DNA from: Halothiobacillus diazotrophicus
GTDB lineage: Bacteria > Pseudomonadota > Gammaproteobacteria > Halothiobacillales > Halothiobacillaceae
Direction: 5' to 3'
NCBI RefSeq assembly: GCF_001663815.1
Contig: NZ_CP016027.1
Location: 1,302,001 to 1,366,000 of the forward strand
DNA length: 64,000 nucleotides
Both the position numbers and the translations under genes were made by a program. This document shows, in pieces, positions 1-9,413 of the stretch (its first letter is position 1; every line of letters starts with the position of its first letter). The notes under the pieces were generated by a model that did not search any database, was not told the origin of the DNA, and was given only the letters and a program-made list of their open reading frames with translations.

Positions 1-99
1 TTCCTGGCCCACAGCGAGGACGAATTGCGTGAAACCGCCGCGGGCGGGGCCGGCAGGAAAACCGCATCTTCCGGCAAATCCCGCATCCGCACCCGATGA
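1..99 (+). CDS. C-terminal tail of an upstream gene (partial, possibly MotA-like)
   Basis: The first 33 codons are open from the left edge and end at TGA 97-99. That stop overlaps the start codon of the MotB-like gene (ATG 96-98) as ATGA. The visible tail is hydrophilic and rich in Ala, Gly, Arg and Ser, with no recognisable motif. MotB/OmpA-type stator proteins are usually encoded directly after their MotA/ExbB-type partner, so a MotA-like protein is the most likely identity. That is inferred from position only, since too little sequence is visible to test it. Confidence 0.5.
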   Translation, partial: FLAHSEDELRETAAGGAGRKTASSGKSRIRTR

Positions 100-1070
100 A
101 TACGGCCCACGAACCCGCCCTGGAATCCAGCAAGGATTCGGCGGACACGGAACTGACCCGCCAGCAGATCCAGGCCGAAATCACCCTGGCGAACCAGAAC
201 GCCACGTTTACGCGCCCCTGGCACGAAGGCTGGGAGGCGGATGTCCAGATCATTGAGGACGATCAATCCTATTGGTTGCTGACCATGGTCGATCTGATGA
301 CCCTGTTGCTCACGCTGTTCGTCCTGCTCGCAGCCTATGCCTATCAAAGCAAGGACGTTACAGCCACCGTACCCAGCAGCAGCGGCAGTGCCGTCGAAGC
401 CCAGGCCAAGGTCGACCGGACGCCAACACCGCAAACCGGGCCCATGCCAACGACGGCGACGTCCCCCGGGGAAACACCGACACAGGGCAACATTCCCCAG
501 TCGGGCAACGCACTGATCGGCAAGGCCGGCACCAGTGCGCTCGAAGCGACACCGCACCCGCCCACCGAAACCCATCCGGGCGAATCGCCGCTCAGTCCGT
601 CGGACGCCGACCAGCAGGCCCAACAGCTGTTCTCCGGACTCGGCGAGGATGTGGACGTTTCCGTGGTCAAGGGTCGGGTGAATCTGCGGGTCAAGGACAA
701 TATCCTGTTCTCCTCGGGGGATGCCACGCTTTCCCCATCCGGGCAATCGCTGATCGACCGACTGGCCGATCGGCTCAAATCCGGCAGCTACCCCATATCC
801 GTTCAGGGCCACACGGATGATCGCCCTATCCATACGACACAATATCCGTCCAACTGGGAACTTTCCGCCGCCCGAGCCGCTTCAGTGGTACAACAGCTGA
901 TCGCCCAAGGCGTTCAGCCGGACCGACTCAGCGCCGTGGGTTACGCAGATACGCGTCCCATCGCGTCGAACACCACCCCCGCCGGACGCGCCGAAAACCG
1001 TCGGGTCGATCTGGAACTGCAACTCCCTGCCCCGACAGCCCCCACCCGTCCCCCAGCAGGCACGCCATGA
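96..1070 (+). CDS. MotB/OmpA-family stator-like protein
   Basis: A 324-residue protein with a cytoplasmic N-terminus and one transmembrane segment at about residues 60-83. That segment carries the MotB-type motif VDLMTLLL, with Asp66 at the position of the proton-binding Asp of MotB. A Pro/Thr/Ser-rich linker follows at about 85-195. The C-terminal OmpA-like peptidoglycan-binding domain (about 205-315) contains GHTDDRPI and GRAENRRVDL. The architecture is that of an ion-driven stator subunit anchored to peptidoglycan. The start overlaps the upstream stop and its own TGA overlaps the ATG of the HIT gene, so the three genes look translationally coupled. No flagellar genes are in view, so it could be MotB proper or a paralogous energy-coupling stator. 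Family confidence is high; the exact role is open. Confidence 0.85.
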   Translation: MNTAHEPALESSKDSADTELTRQQIQAEITLANQNATFTRPWHEGWEADVQIIEDDQSYWLLTMVDLMTLLLTLFVLLAAYAYQSKDVTATVPSSSGSAVEAQAKVDRTPTPQTGPMPTTATSPGETPTQGNIPQSGNALIGKAGTSALEATPHPPTETHPGESPLSPSDADQQAQQLFSGLGEDVDVSVVKGRVNLRVKDNILFSSGDATLSPSGQSLIDRLADRLKSGSYPISVQGHTDDRPIHTTQYPSNWELSAARAASVVQQLIAQGVQPDRLSAVGYADTRPIASNTTPAGRAENRRVDLELQLPAPTAPTRPPAGTP

Positions 1071-1522
1071 GCCAATCAAAAACGACCGAGGCAAGCGCCC
1101 ACTGGCGCCTTCACCCCCAACTGCTTTCCGACAGCATTCCCATCTGCCAACTTCCCGTGTGCAGCGTGCGTCTGCTCGACGATCAGCGTTACCCCTGGGT
1201 CCTGTTGATTCCGCGGATTCCGGATCTCGGTCAATGGCTGGACGTCCCGCTGGAGACGCAGCATCTCGTACTGGAAGAAATACACCAGGTCAGTCAGGTT
1301 CTGCAGAAACTTTATGCCCCGGATCGGATCAATCTGGCCACCATCGGCAACCGCGTGGAACAACTGCACATTCATTGCATCGCCCGTCACCAGCACGATG
1401 CCACCTGGCCGGACGTGGTCTGGGGACGGGGACAGCGCGAAGCCTACAAACCCCTGCAACGTCTGGCACGCGCCAACGCAATCGGCGCTGGACTCAAATC
1501 GCTGTCTCAGCCAAACTCTTGA
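1067..1522 (+). CDS. HIT-domain hydrolase
   Basis: A 151-residue HIT (histidine triad) superfamily protein. The N-terminal beta region contains RYPWVLLIPR, and the active-site strand is QLHIHCIAR, with His101 and His103 as the first two histidines. The third histidine of the classic HxHxH triad is not conserved in place, as is usual in the subfamily whose motif runs HxHxIxR. HIT proteins hydrolyse or transfer nucleotidyl groups, typically on dinucleoside polyphosphates or AMP conjugates. The ATG overlaps the stop of the MotB-like gene by 4 bp. The pairing with a stator gene is unusual and its functional meaning is unknown. The next gene starts 84 bp downstream. Confidence 0.82.
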   Translation: MSQSKTTEASAHWRLHPQLLSDSIPICQLPVCSVRLLDDQRYPWVLLIPRIPDLGQWLDVPLETQHLVLEEIHQVSQVLQKLYAPDRINLATIGNRVEQLHIHCIARHQHDATWPDVVWGRGQREAYKPLQRLARANAIGAGLKSLSQPNS

Positions 1523-1606
1523 CCATCGTCAGTGGGGCTTGTCTGGATTGAACACGCCCGGTCGCAAACATAATGGATCTCAAACTTGCCATAAGGATGT
1601 CGGGTT

Positions 1607-4198
1607 ATGCGAAGTCTTCCTCTCTCCATCCAGTTCTTGCTGTTTCTCGGCCTGCAGATTGCCCTGAGCGTCGGTCTCGTCTTCTATCTCAACACCCTGG
1701 CCGACAGCAATTACCAGACCTTTCAGCGCGCCAGCGCAGGTTTCGTGGAATCCAGCAAAACCATCGAGTCCCTGCGTAAGGCATTCGCGCAGACCAGCGC
1801 CGACATCGAGCAGGTCGTCGCCTCATTACGACCGGGTGAACGCATCGATGTCCGGGCACAGGTCGTGAGCCTGCAACAACTGGCCGCCGCGGTGCGCACC
1901 GATGTCGCCCTCGACAATCTGCGCAGCAGCGCCTATGGCCAGATCAAGCAACTCTCGGACAGCATCGATCATCAGGCACAACTGCTGATCGAAGCGGCAG
2001 CCAAGGCGGCGGCGGCCGGACCCGCAGAGGTCCGCGACCTGCAAACCAAGCTGCGCGTAGAACGCAACCGCATCATGGTGGACGACTTCGGCGGACTGAT
2101 CACGGCCGCGAACAACAACCTGGAAGACACCATGCTCCTGTTGCGCGGATCGACCGCCACCCTGAGCCAGCAATATCGCACCCTGCTCATTCTGTTCATC
2201 GTCCTGCAGATCGGACTGATGGTTACCGCCCTACTCTACTTCAATCACCAACTCAAGCAGCTGGCGGACATCACGGATCGGCTGATCGATGGCGAGGCCG
2301 CAGCCGCATTGCCCCAACAGAAACGGCATGACCAGATCGGGCGCCTGGCACGGGCCGTGCAGCACTTCCGGACCACCCTGATCACGCTTTCCGATTCGCG
2401 CGAGCAACTGAAGGCGATCCTGAAGAAACACGATCAGGAAACGCTCAACCGCCGCAAGGCGGAAAAACAACTGGCACTGGCCGCATCGGTCTTCGACAAC
2501 GTCCAGGAAGCCGTTCTGCTGACCGACATGACCGGGCACGTCATCCGTGCCAACCAGGCAGCCCTGGACCTGCTGAAATCCACCGAGAAGGAACTGGGCA
2601 GCAAGCCGTTGCTGCACTTTCTTCTCAAGGGGAGCGAACAGATTGTCGAGCCCTTGTGGACGCAGGTTCTCGAGCACGGCCGCTGGCAGGGTGAAGTGGC
2701 GTTCCAGCCAGACAGCGGCAGCACGCCGATCACGGCGCAAATCTCGATCAAACTCGTGGGCGAAGCCCGCGAAGGGCGTGGTCATGTGATCGTGGTGCTC
2801 AATGACCATACCGAAATCCGCAACCGGGAGGCGGAGATGATCTTCCTCGCCCAGCAGGATGTGGTCACCGGGTTGTACAACCGGCACTACTTCTCTTCGC
2901 AGGGCGAGGCGCGAATCGCCGGCAGACCGGGCGACACCTTCGGACTCATTCTCGTGGGTCTGGACAACTTCAAGGCCGTCAACGATGCCCTGGGTCACCG
3001 CGACGGCGATCGCGTCCTGTGCGAAATCGGACGACGACTCAGCGAAATCGTCTCGGCCGATGCGGCCCTGGCTCGCGTGGGGGGGGACGAGTTCGCCTTT
3101 TTCGTCACGCCATCGGACGACGACAATCTGGAAAAAGAAACGATTGACAAGGCCCAGGAAGCGCTGACGGTCATCCGCCAGCCCCTCCAGATCGGCGGCT
3201 ACCACATCACGTTGAAAGCCAGCGCCGGAATGAGCCTGTTCCCGAACGACGCGGACAACATCGAGGATCTGCTCAAGACCAACGACATCGCGCTGCATAT
3301 GGCCAAGAGCCAGGGCGGGAACCAGCTCTACGTGCGGGGCACCCAGGCGCACAGTCAGGCCCGTCGCCGATTCGTGCTCCAGCAGGCCCTGGAAAAGGCC
3401 CTGGGCAACCGGGAGCTCCGTTTGGTCTACCAACCCCAGGTATCCCTGGCCAGCGGAGAGATCGTGGGATTCGAAGTACTGATGCGCTGGCGACACGGTG
3501 GCGAGTGGATTTCGCCCAACGAATTCATTCCGCTGGCCGAGGAAAACGACCTGATCAGCCAATTCACCGAATGGGCCTTCACTGAAGGTTGCAAGCGGAT
3601 TCGCGAATGGCAACGCCAGACGGACAAGCAATTCATGCTGTCGATCAACATCCCGCCACGACTCCTGCTGATCGACAAGATCGATCAGCGTCTGGATGCG
3701 ATTGCGCGTAAGGAAAGTTTGTCTCTGTCTTCCATCAATCTTGAAATCACCGAGAGCAGCTTCGGCAGCGACCCGGGTCTCATGTCCACCCAGCTGCACC
3801 AGCTCGCCATGCGCGGTTTCACGATCGCGATCGACGACTTCGGCACCGGGTATTCCTCTCTGGCCTACCTCAGCTCGCTGCCGATCAGCAAAATCAAGAT
3901 CGACAAGAAGTTCGTCGACAACATCTACAGCAACCGGGAATCCTACAAACTGCTGGGCTCCATCCTCGCCATGGCCCAGTCGCTCGAGTTCGACGTCGTG
4001 ATCGAAGGCGTCGAGGAGGAGAAGCAACTGCTGCTCCTGAAGAAGCTGGACGTTCGTATGGACGTTCAGGGCTTCGTTTTCGAGCCGCCGCAAAACGAGG
4101 ATTTCTGGGAAGGGATGTTCATCAACAACCGGGTGCCCACCTATCCCGTACCGGAAATCATGTCGACCAAATCCCTCAAGCCCCAACCGTCGAACTGA
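1607..4198 (+). CDS. Membrane GGDEF-EAL c-di-GMP enzyme with PAS domain
   Basis: An 863-residue protein. Transmembrane helices at about 8-30 and 192-214 flank a helical periplasmic sensor region, followed by a HAMP-like linker (about 215-270), a PAS domain (about 290-410), a GGDEF domain (GGDEF at 492-496) and an EAL domain (about 585-845). The GGDEF motif is intact, but the inhibitory RxxD site five residues before it reads SADA, so product inhibition is probably lost. In the EAL domain the signature reads EVL. Its other ligands are all present: NLEITE, DDFGTG, IDKKF, IEGVEEE and QGF. Both synthesis and hydrolysis of c-di-GMP are therefore possible. A run of eight G encodes the two glycines of GGDEF. 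The ATG at 1607 follows AAGGA with good spacing. The stop faces polA. Confidence 0.92.
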   Translation: MRSLPLSIQFLLFLGLQIALSVGLVFYLNTLADSNYQTFQRASAGFVESSKTIESLRKAFAQTSADIEQVVASLRPGERIDVRAQVVSLQQLAAAVRTDVALDNLRSSAYGQIKQLSDSIDHQAQLLIEAAAKAAAAGPAEVRDLQTKLRVERNRIMVDDFGGLITAANNNLEDTMLLLRGSTATLSQQYRTLLILFIVLQIGLMVTALLYFNHQLKQLADITDRLIDGEAAAALPQQKRHDQIGRLARAVQHFRTTLITLSDSREQLKAILKKHDQETLNRRKAEKQLALAASVFDNVQEAVLLTDMTGHVIRANQAALDLLKSTEKELGSKPLLHFLLKGSEQIVEPLWTQVLEHGRWQGEVAFQPDSGSTPITAQISIKLVGEAREGRGHVIVVLNDHTEIRNREAEMIFLAQQDVVTGLYNRHYFSSQGEARIAGRPGDTFGLILVGLDNFKAVNDALGHRDGDRVLCEIGRRLSEIVSADAALARVGGDEFAFFVTPSDDDNLEKETIDKAQEALTVIRQPLQIGGYHITLKASAGMSLFPNDADNIEDLLKTNDIALHMAKSQGGNQLYVRGTQAHSQARRRFVLQQALEKALGNRELRLVYQPQVSLASGEIVGFEVLMRWRHGGEWISPNEFIPLAEENDLISQFTEWAFTEGCKRIREWQRQTDKQFMLSINIPPRLLLIDKIDQRLDAIARKESLSLSSINLEITESSFGSDPGLMSTQLHQLAMRGFTIAIDDFGTGYSSLAYLSSLPISKIKIDKKFVDNIYSNRESYKLLGSILAMAQSLEFDVVIEGVEEEKQLLLLKKLDVRMDVQGFVFEPPQNEDFWEGMFINNRVPTYPVPEIMSTKSLKPQPSN

Positions 4199-4222
4199 TC
4201 TGCCGGGAGCACCGGCTGCAGC

Positions 4223-6997
4223 TTAATGGGCCTCGGCCCAACTGTGCCCGATGCCGATCCCGACTTCGAGAGGAACATGCAGATCGGCCGCCTGACTCAT
4301 TTCCTGCCGAATGATTTCCCGGACTGAATCAACGGCATCCGTCGGCACTTCGAAGACCAGTTCGTCGTGCACCTGCAGGATGAGGGCCGCCTTGTCTGTC
4401 TCCACCAGCAACGCGTGCAGTCGGATCATGGCGCGCTTGATGATGTCGGCCGCCGTGCCCTGCATCGGCGCGTTGATCGCGGTTCGTTCCGCATACTGGC
4501 GCCGTTGACCGTTCCGGCTGTGGATTTCGGGCAGGTAGAGACGACGACCGAACAGAGTTTCCACATAGCCCTGCCGCCGCGCCAGCTGACGCATCCGTTC
4601 CATGTAATCGGCCACCCCGGGATAGCGGGCGAAGTAGCGATCGATGTAGTCCTGCGCCTCGGCCCGCCCCACGTCGAGCTGCTTGGCGAGGCCGAAGGCC
4701 GACATGCCGTAGATCAGGCCGAAATTGATCGCCTTGGCGGCCCGCCGCTGGTTGTCGCTGACCGCCGACTCCTCGAGACCGAAGACCTCGGCCGCCGTCG
4801 CACGGTGGATGTCCTCGCCGCGTGCAAAGGCGGCCACGAGGCGTTCATCGCCGGACAGATGCGCCATGATGCGCAATTCGATTTGGGAATAGTCCGCCGC
4901 GATCAGCGTCTTGCCGGGCGCCGCCACGAATGCCAGGCGGATCCGACGCCCTTCCTCGCTGCGAATCGGAATGTTCTGCAGGTTCGGATTTGATGAAGAT
5001 AACCGCCCCGTGGCCGTCACCGCCTGGTGGAAGGCACTGTGCACCCGTCCGGTGTCGGGGTGGATCTCCTCCGGCAGGCGATCGATGTAGGTGCTCTTCA
5101 GTTTCGTCAGCCCCCGGTAATCGAGAATCAGTGCGGGCAACGGGTGCCGGTCCGCCAGTTCCGACAGAGTCTCCTCATCGGTGGACGGTTCGCCTTTCGG
5201 GGTCTTCTTCACCACCGGCAACTGGAGTTCGTCGAACAGCAATTCCTTGAGCTGCTTGGTCGATCCCAGATTGAAGGGTCGACCGGCCACCTGGATGGCT
5301 TCCTGTTCGATGGCCTCGATCCGGGCGCCGATCACGGCACCCTGCTCGGCCAACTGCTGCCGATCCACCAACACGCCGACCCGCTCCATGGCGCACAACA
5401 CCGGAATCAGGGGCAACTCGATCTCTTCATAAACCGTTTTCAGGCGGCCGCCCTGCTCGAGGCGCGGCCAGAGGGTCTGATGCAGCTGAAAGGTGACGTC
5501 CGCATCTTCGGCGGCGTAGGGCGCTGCCTGTTCGAGATGAATCTGGTCGAATGTCAGCGCCTTCGCCCCTTTCCCGGCGACTTCCTCGAAGGTGATCGTC
5601 GTACGGCTGAGGTATTTCGCGGCCAGGGAATCCATGTCGTGCCGGGATGCGGTGGAATCCAGCACATACGACTCCAGCATGGTGTCGAAGGCAACACCCC
5701 GCAGCGTGATACCGTGGTTGGCCAGCACATGGCTGTCGAATTTGGCATTCTGCAGGATCTTCGGACGCCGGGCATCTTCGAGCCAGGGTTTGAGTTCCGC
5801 CAGCACCCGCTCCCGGTCCAGCTGTTCGGGCACACCGGGGTAGTCGTGCGCCAGAGGCAGGTAGGCGGCCCCGCCGCGCGCGACCGCAAAGGAAACGCCC
5901 ACGATGCGTGCACGGAACAGATCCAGGGAATCGGTTTCCGTATCGAAGGCCACCAGGGGGGCGGCACTCAATTTCTCGCGCCAGATATCCCAGGCATCCC
6001 GGGTCAGAATCGTCTCGTAGGCCGTGTCCGCCTCGGGCAAATCCAGACTGGCCTGCCCCGGTTCCGCCGATGGGGACCGAGCCCCTGCCTCCGGATCATC
6101 CGCCATTTCCTTCGTGGCCTCGGAGAACTGGCGGCGCAGCGTATTCAGCCCGTACCGCTCGGCCAACGCACGAACGCGGTCGGCATCCGGCGCACGCAGG
6201 TTCAGGTCACCCTCGCCGATATCCAGCGCGCAGTCCGTGCGGATCGTCACCAGATCCCGGGCGACCGGCAGGAACGCCAGGGACGCGCGCAACGATTCGC
6301 CCACCTTTCCCTTGACCTCGTCGGCATGCGCCATCAGGGCGTCCAGACTGCCCCACTGATTGAGCCATTTGGCCGCCGTCTTGGGCCCGCAGCCGGGGAC
6401 GCCGGGCACGTTGTCCACCGTATCGCCGACCAGCGCCAGGTAATCGATGAATTGCGCGACCGTCACGCCGTATTTGGCTTCGACCGCCGCCGCATCCAGG
6501 GTCGTGTTCGTCATGGTGTTCATCAGCCGGACACCCGGCGTCACCAGCTGGGCGAAATCCTTGTCGGCCGTCGCCAGCAGCACGGGGATGCCCGTTTCGT
6601 GCGCGGCACGCATGAGGGTACCGAGCACGTCGTCGGCTTCCACTCCGGGCACGCACAGCAGGGGATAACCCAACGCCTCGACGAGTTCGTGCAGGGGCGC
6701 GATCTGCACCCGAAGATCGTCCGGCAACGGCGGCCGATGGGCCTTGTACTCGGGATAGATATCGTCGCGGAAGGTGGGCCCCGGCGCATCGAAGACCACG
6801 GCCATCTGCGCCGGGGCTTCCTCACGCCGCAGTTTCTGCAGCATGTTGATCACGCCATGGATGGCACCGGTGGGAAAACCCTCTGGACCGGTCAACGGCG
6901 GCAAGGCATGAAACGCCCGGAACAGGAAGGAACTCCCATCGACCAGAATCAACGGTTTATGATCGGATATTCGGGACGGAGCAAACAGATCTGGCAT
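4223..6997 (-). CDS. polA: DNA polymerase I
   Basis: A 924-residue protein matching full-length PolA. The N-terminal 5'-3' exonuclease domain (about 1-290) includes LVDGSSFLFRAFHAL. The 3'-5' proofreading domain keeps the metal-binding DTE in VAFDTETDSLD. The C-terminal polymerase domain has motif A DYSQIELRIMAHL, motif B RRAAKAINFGLIYG and motif C VHDELVFEV. All catalytic carboxylates are present, so all three activities are expected. It acts in Okazaki-fragment processing and repair. It is a single-gene unit, convergent with the GGDEF-EAL gene (24 bp between the stops, with a short GCCGG/CCGGC hairpin at 4203-4217) and divergent from the LOG-family gene. Confidence 0.98.
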   Translation of the reverse strand: MPDLFAPSRISDHKPLILVDGSSFLFRAFHALPPLTGPEGFPTGAIHGVINMLQKLRREEAPAQMAVVFDAPGPTFRDDIYPEYKAHRPPLPDDLRVQIAPLHELVEALGYPLLCVPGVEADDVLGTLMRAAHETGIPVLLATADKDFAQLVTPGVRLMNTMTNTTLDAAAVEAKYGVTVAQFIDYLALVGDTVDNVPGVPGCGPKTAAKWLNQWGSLDALMAHADEVKGKVGESLRASLAFLPVARDLVTIRTDCALDIGEGDLNLRAPDADRVRALAERYGLNTLRRQFSEATKEMADDPEAGARSPSAEPGQASLDLPEADTAYETILTRDAWDIWREKLSAAPLVAFDTETDSLDLFRARIVGVSFAVARGGAAYLPLAHDYPGVPEQLDRERVLAELKPWLEDARRPKILQNAKFDSHVLANHGITLRGVAFDTMLESYVLDSTASRHDMDSLAAKYLSRTTITFEEVAGKGAKALTFDQIHLEQAAPYAAEDADVTFQLHQTLWPRLEQGGRLKTVYEEIELPLIPVLCAMERVGVLVDRQQLAEQGAVIGARIEAIEQEAIQVAGRPFNLGSTKQLKELLFDELQLPVVKKTPKGEPSTDEETLSELADRHPLPALILDYRGLTKLKSTYIDRLPEEIHPDTGRVHSAFHQAVTATGRLSSSNPNLQNIPIRSEEGRRIRLAFVAAPGKTLIAADYSQIELRIMAHLSGDERLVAAFARGEDIHRATAAEVFGLEESAVSDNQRRAAKAINFGLIYGMSAFGLAKQLDVGRAEAQDYIDRYFARYPGVADYMERMRQLARRQGYVETLFGRRLYLPEIHSRNGQRRQYAERTAINAPMQGTAADIIKRAMIRLHALLVETDKAALILQVHDELVFEVPTDAVDSVREIIRQEMSQAADLHVPLEVGIGIGHSWAEAH

Positions 6998-7155
6998 GAT
7001 TAACCATCGAAATTTGGTCTGAAGATCGGTACTATGCCACAGCCTGCGCGCCCGTACGGGGATCGAAGGGACTCAGGCCACCGTCCCGGTGCCGATTTCG
7101 TCGGCCCGTCAACGATATGCCAGAACGCCAGTCAGGCCAACAGTACACAGACACC

Positions 7156-7875
7156 ATGAGCCCAACCATTCCCAACCATCCCTCGCGACTCGACAAGCGG
7201 GAGCGACTGAGCCACGAATCCTGGAAGGTGTTCCAGATCATGGCCGAGTTCGTTCAGGGCTACGAGACGCTGGCGAGCATCGAGCCGGCCGTGTCCATCT
7301 TCGGCTCCGCCCGTTTCCCCCCCGAACATCCCCATTACCAGATGACGGTCGAAATCGCGCGATTGCTCTCCAATGGCGGATTTGCCGTCATCTCCGGTGG
7401 CGGGCCGGGCATCATGGAAGCGGCCAACAAGGGCGCGAAGGAAGGCGGCGCCCCCAGCGTCGGTCTCAACATCAGCCTGCCGCATGAAACGCACGACAAT
7501 CCCTACCAGGACGTATCCCTGCACTTCCAGCACTTCTTCGCGCGCAAGGTCATGTTCGTCAAACATGCCTCGGCCTACGTCATCATGCCGGGCGGGTTCG
7601 GCACGCTGGACGAAATGGCGGAAATCCTGACCCTCGTGCAGACCGGCAAATCCCGGCGGATTCCCATCATCCTGGTCGGTTCGGAGTTCTGGTCCGGTCT
7701 GCTGGCCTGGTTCCGCAGCACCCTCCTGACGGCCGGTGCCATCAGTCCGTCGGACATGAACCTGATGACCGTCTGCGACACGCCCCAGGCGGTCATCGAC
7801 ACCATCTTCGATTTCTATCGCAATCGGGATGTCGGTGCGACCGCCGAAGAGCAGCAGAAGCTGCTCGATCTCTAA
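7156..7875 (+). CDS. LOG-family (lysine decarboxylase-like) protein
   Basis: A Rossmann-fold LOG/YgdH-type protein of 239 residues from ATG 7156; an in-frame ATG at 7117 would add 13. Neither start has a convincing ribosome-binding site, and 7156 is chosen because family members begin shortly before the ESWKVFQIMAEF segment. The family signature PGGFGTLDE is intact, as is SGGGPGIMEAANKGA. LOG proteins are phosphoribohydrolases that release bases from nucleoside monophosphates; the older label lysine decarboxylase is misleading. It is the first gene of a rightward series; thrB begins 37 bp after its stop. Confidence 0.88.
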   Translation: MSPTIPNHPSRLDKRERLSHESWKVFQIMAEFVQGYETLASIEPAVSIFGSARFPPEHPHYQMTVEIARLLSNGGFAVISGGGPGIMEAANKGAKEGGAPSVGLNISLPHETHDNPYQDVSLHFQHFFARKVMFVKHASAYVIMPGGFGTLDEMAEILTLVQTGKSRRIPIILVGSEFWSGLLAWFRSTLLTAGAISPSDMNLMTVCDTPQAVIDTIFDFYRNRDVGATAEEQQKLLDL

Positions 7876-7912
7876 ACCGTTCAAGACTCACGCACTATCG
7901 GAACAAACGGCC

Positions 7913-8866
7913 ATGTCGGTATTCACCACGGTTCACGAACATCAGCTCACCGAATTCCTCCAGCAATTCGACGCGGGCACGCTCCAGTCCTTCGAAGGCA
8001 TCGCTGCGGGCATCGAGAACACCAATTATTTCGTCACCACGGATCGCTACACCCTCGTACTGACGCTGTTCGAACACCACCAACCCGACGAACTGGGCTA
8101 CTTTCTCGACCTGATGGCCTTTCTGGCCGAGCACGACGTACCAACCGCCCACCCGCTGCCCACCCGGGACGGCTCGTTCCTGAGTACGCTGAACGGCAAA
8201 CCCGCCGCCCTGGTCAAGCGACTGTCCGGTCGGGCGATTGAGCGACCGAGTGCCCGGGCCTGCCGCACCGTCGGTGAAGTCCTGGCCGGCTTCCATCGGG
8301 CCAGCGGGGCATTCCCGGAATTCCGCACCCCGGATCGCGCCTTGCCCTGGGCCCAGGAGATGCAGATGGTCCTGGCCGACCACCTGAATGCGGCGGATCG
8401 CGCACTTCTCGACGAAGAACTGGCCCTGCAGGTTCGCCATCCACGGACCCACCTGCCGCAAGGCGCGATCCACGGCGATCTCTTCCGCGACAACGTGCTG
8501 TTCTCGGACGAGCGGCTGACCGGCATCATCGACCTCTATTACGCCTGTAACGACGCATTTGCCTACGACCTGGCCGTCGCCATCAACGACTGGTGCCGCT
8601 CGGACGACCATGGCCTGGACGAAGCACGAGCGCACGCGATGATGCAGGGCTACCTCGCCGTCCGTCCCCTCAATCCCGATGAAACGGAAGCACTGCCATT
8701 GCTGTTCCGGGCCGCCGCCCTGCGCTTCTGGCTCTCGCGGATGAAAGACCTCTGCTTCCCCCGCGCGGGCGAGCTCACCTTCAGCAAGGACCCCGCGGAA
8801 TTCCGCACCCTGCTCCTGCACCACCGGCAGGACCCGACCGCCACCCAGCGTTGGATCGCCGCATGA
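7913..8866 (+). CDS. thrB: Homoserine kinase, APH-fold type
   Basis: A 317-residue member of the aminoglycoside-phosphotransferase-like ThrB family (not the GHMP type of enteric bacteria). It phosphorylates homoserine in threonine synthesis. Diagnostic segments are the start MSVFTTVHEHQLTEFL, the GIENTNYFV nucleotide loop, the catalytic loop AIHGDLFRDNVLF with its HGD core and following Asn, and the metal-binding Asp in GIIDLYYAC. An upstream in-frame start exists at 7829 but lies inside the previous gene; ATG 7913 matches family N-termini. The TGA overlaps the ATG of the next gene, tying it translationally to the TRAP transporter. Confidence 0.95.
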   Translation: MSVFTTVHEHQLTEFLQQFDAGTLQSFEGIAAGIENTNYFVTTDRYTLVLTLFEHHQPDELGYFLDLMAFLAEHDVPTAHPLPTRDGSFLSTLNGKPAALVKRLSGRAIERPSARACRTVGEVLAGFHRASGAFPEFRTPDRALPWAQEMQMVLADHLNAADRALLDEELALQVRHPRTHLPQGAIHGDLFRDNVLFSDERLTGIIDLYYACNDAFAYDLAVAINDWCRSDDHGLDEARAHAMMQGYLAVRPLNPDETEALPLLFRAAALRFWLSRMKDLCFPRAGELTFSKDPAEFRTLLLHHRQDPTATQRWIAA

Positions 8867-9411
8867 ACCCGATACAGACCCTGATTCGCATTCTCGACCC
8901 CATCAACGAATACATCGGCCGGGCCGCGGCCTTCCTGGCACTCGCGCTCGCCGCGATCGTCTTCGCCGTCGTCGCCCTGCGCTACGGATTCCATACCAGC
9001 AACCAGTGGCTGTCCGAATCGGTGATCTACGGCCACGGACTGCTGTTCATGCTCGGCATGGGCTACACCCTGCGCCATGACGGCCATGTCCGCGTGGATG
9101 TCCTGTCGCGCCGCTTCAGTCCCCGTGGCGCGGCCTGGCGCGAGCTGTTCGGCACTGTGTTCCTGCTGTTCCCGGTCAGCCTGTTCCTGCTGATCATGAG
9201 TCTCAACTATGTCTCGTCCAGCTGGGCGATCCACGAAGGCTCCATGGAGCCCGGCGGCATCCCCTACCTGTACCTGCTGAAAACCCTGCTGATCGTCATG
9301 CCCATCCTGCTCATGATTCAGGGGCTCGTCGAAGCCCTGCGCGCCGTCGAAACCCTGCGCAACCATCGGCCCGACGCGCCGGAGCACACCGATGCACGGG
9401 AGGGCGTGTAA
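8863..9411 (+). CDS. TRAP transporter small permease (DctQ family)
   Basis: A 182-residue protein with four predicted membrane helices (roughly 20-42, 55-75, 95-120 and 140-165), the normal size and topology of the DctQ subunit. It pairs with the large permease that begins 2 bp after its stop. The ATG at 8863 overlaps the thrB stop. TRAP systems use ion gradients and a periplasmic DctP or TAXI binding protein to import organic acids and related solutes. No binding-protein gene is in the operon or anywhere else in the window, so the substrate cannot be inferred. Confidence 0.9.
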   Translation: MNPIQTLIRILDPINEYIGRAAAFLALALAAIVFAVVALRYGFHTSNQWLSESVIYGHGLLFMLGMGYTLRHDGHVRVDVLSRRFSPRGAAWRELFGTVFLLFPVSLFLLIMSLNYVSSSWAIHEGSMEPGGIPYLYLLKTLLIVMPILLMIQGLVEALRAVETLRNHRPDAPEHTDAREGV

Positions 9412-9413
9412 TC

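Noticed and set aside
1-1522. Zorya-type defence locus (ZorA/ZorB-like stator pair)
   Set aside because: A MotB-like protein is present, but the genes after it are a HIT hydrolase and a c-di-GMP enzyme. No ZorC, ZorD or ZorE-like helicase or nuclease is seen.
2231-4186. Very long antisense open frame over the GGDEF-EAL gene; similar ones over polA (5027-7003), dctM/dusB (9318-11330) and other genes
   Set aside because: They mirror well-supported genes and lack family motifs. GC-rich third positions leave few stop codons on the opposite strand.
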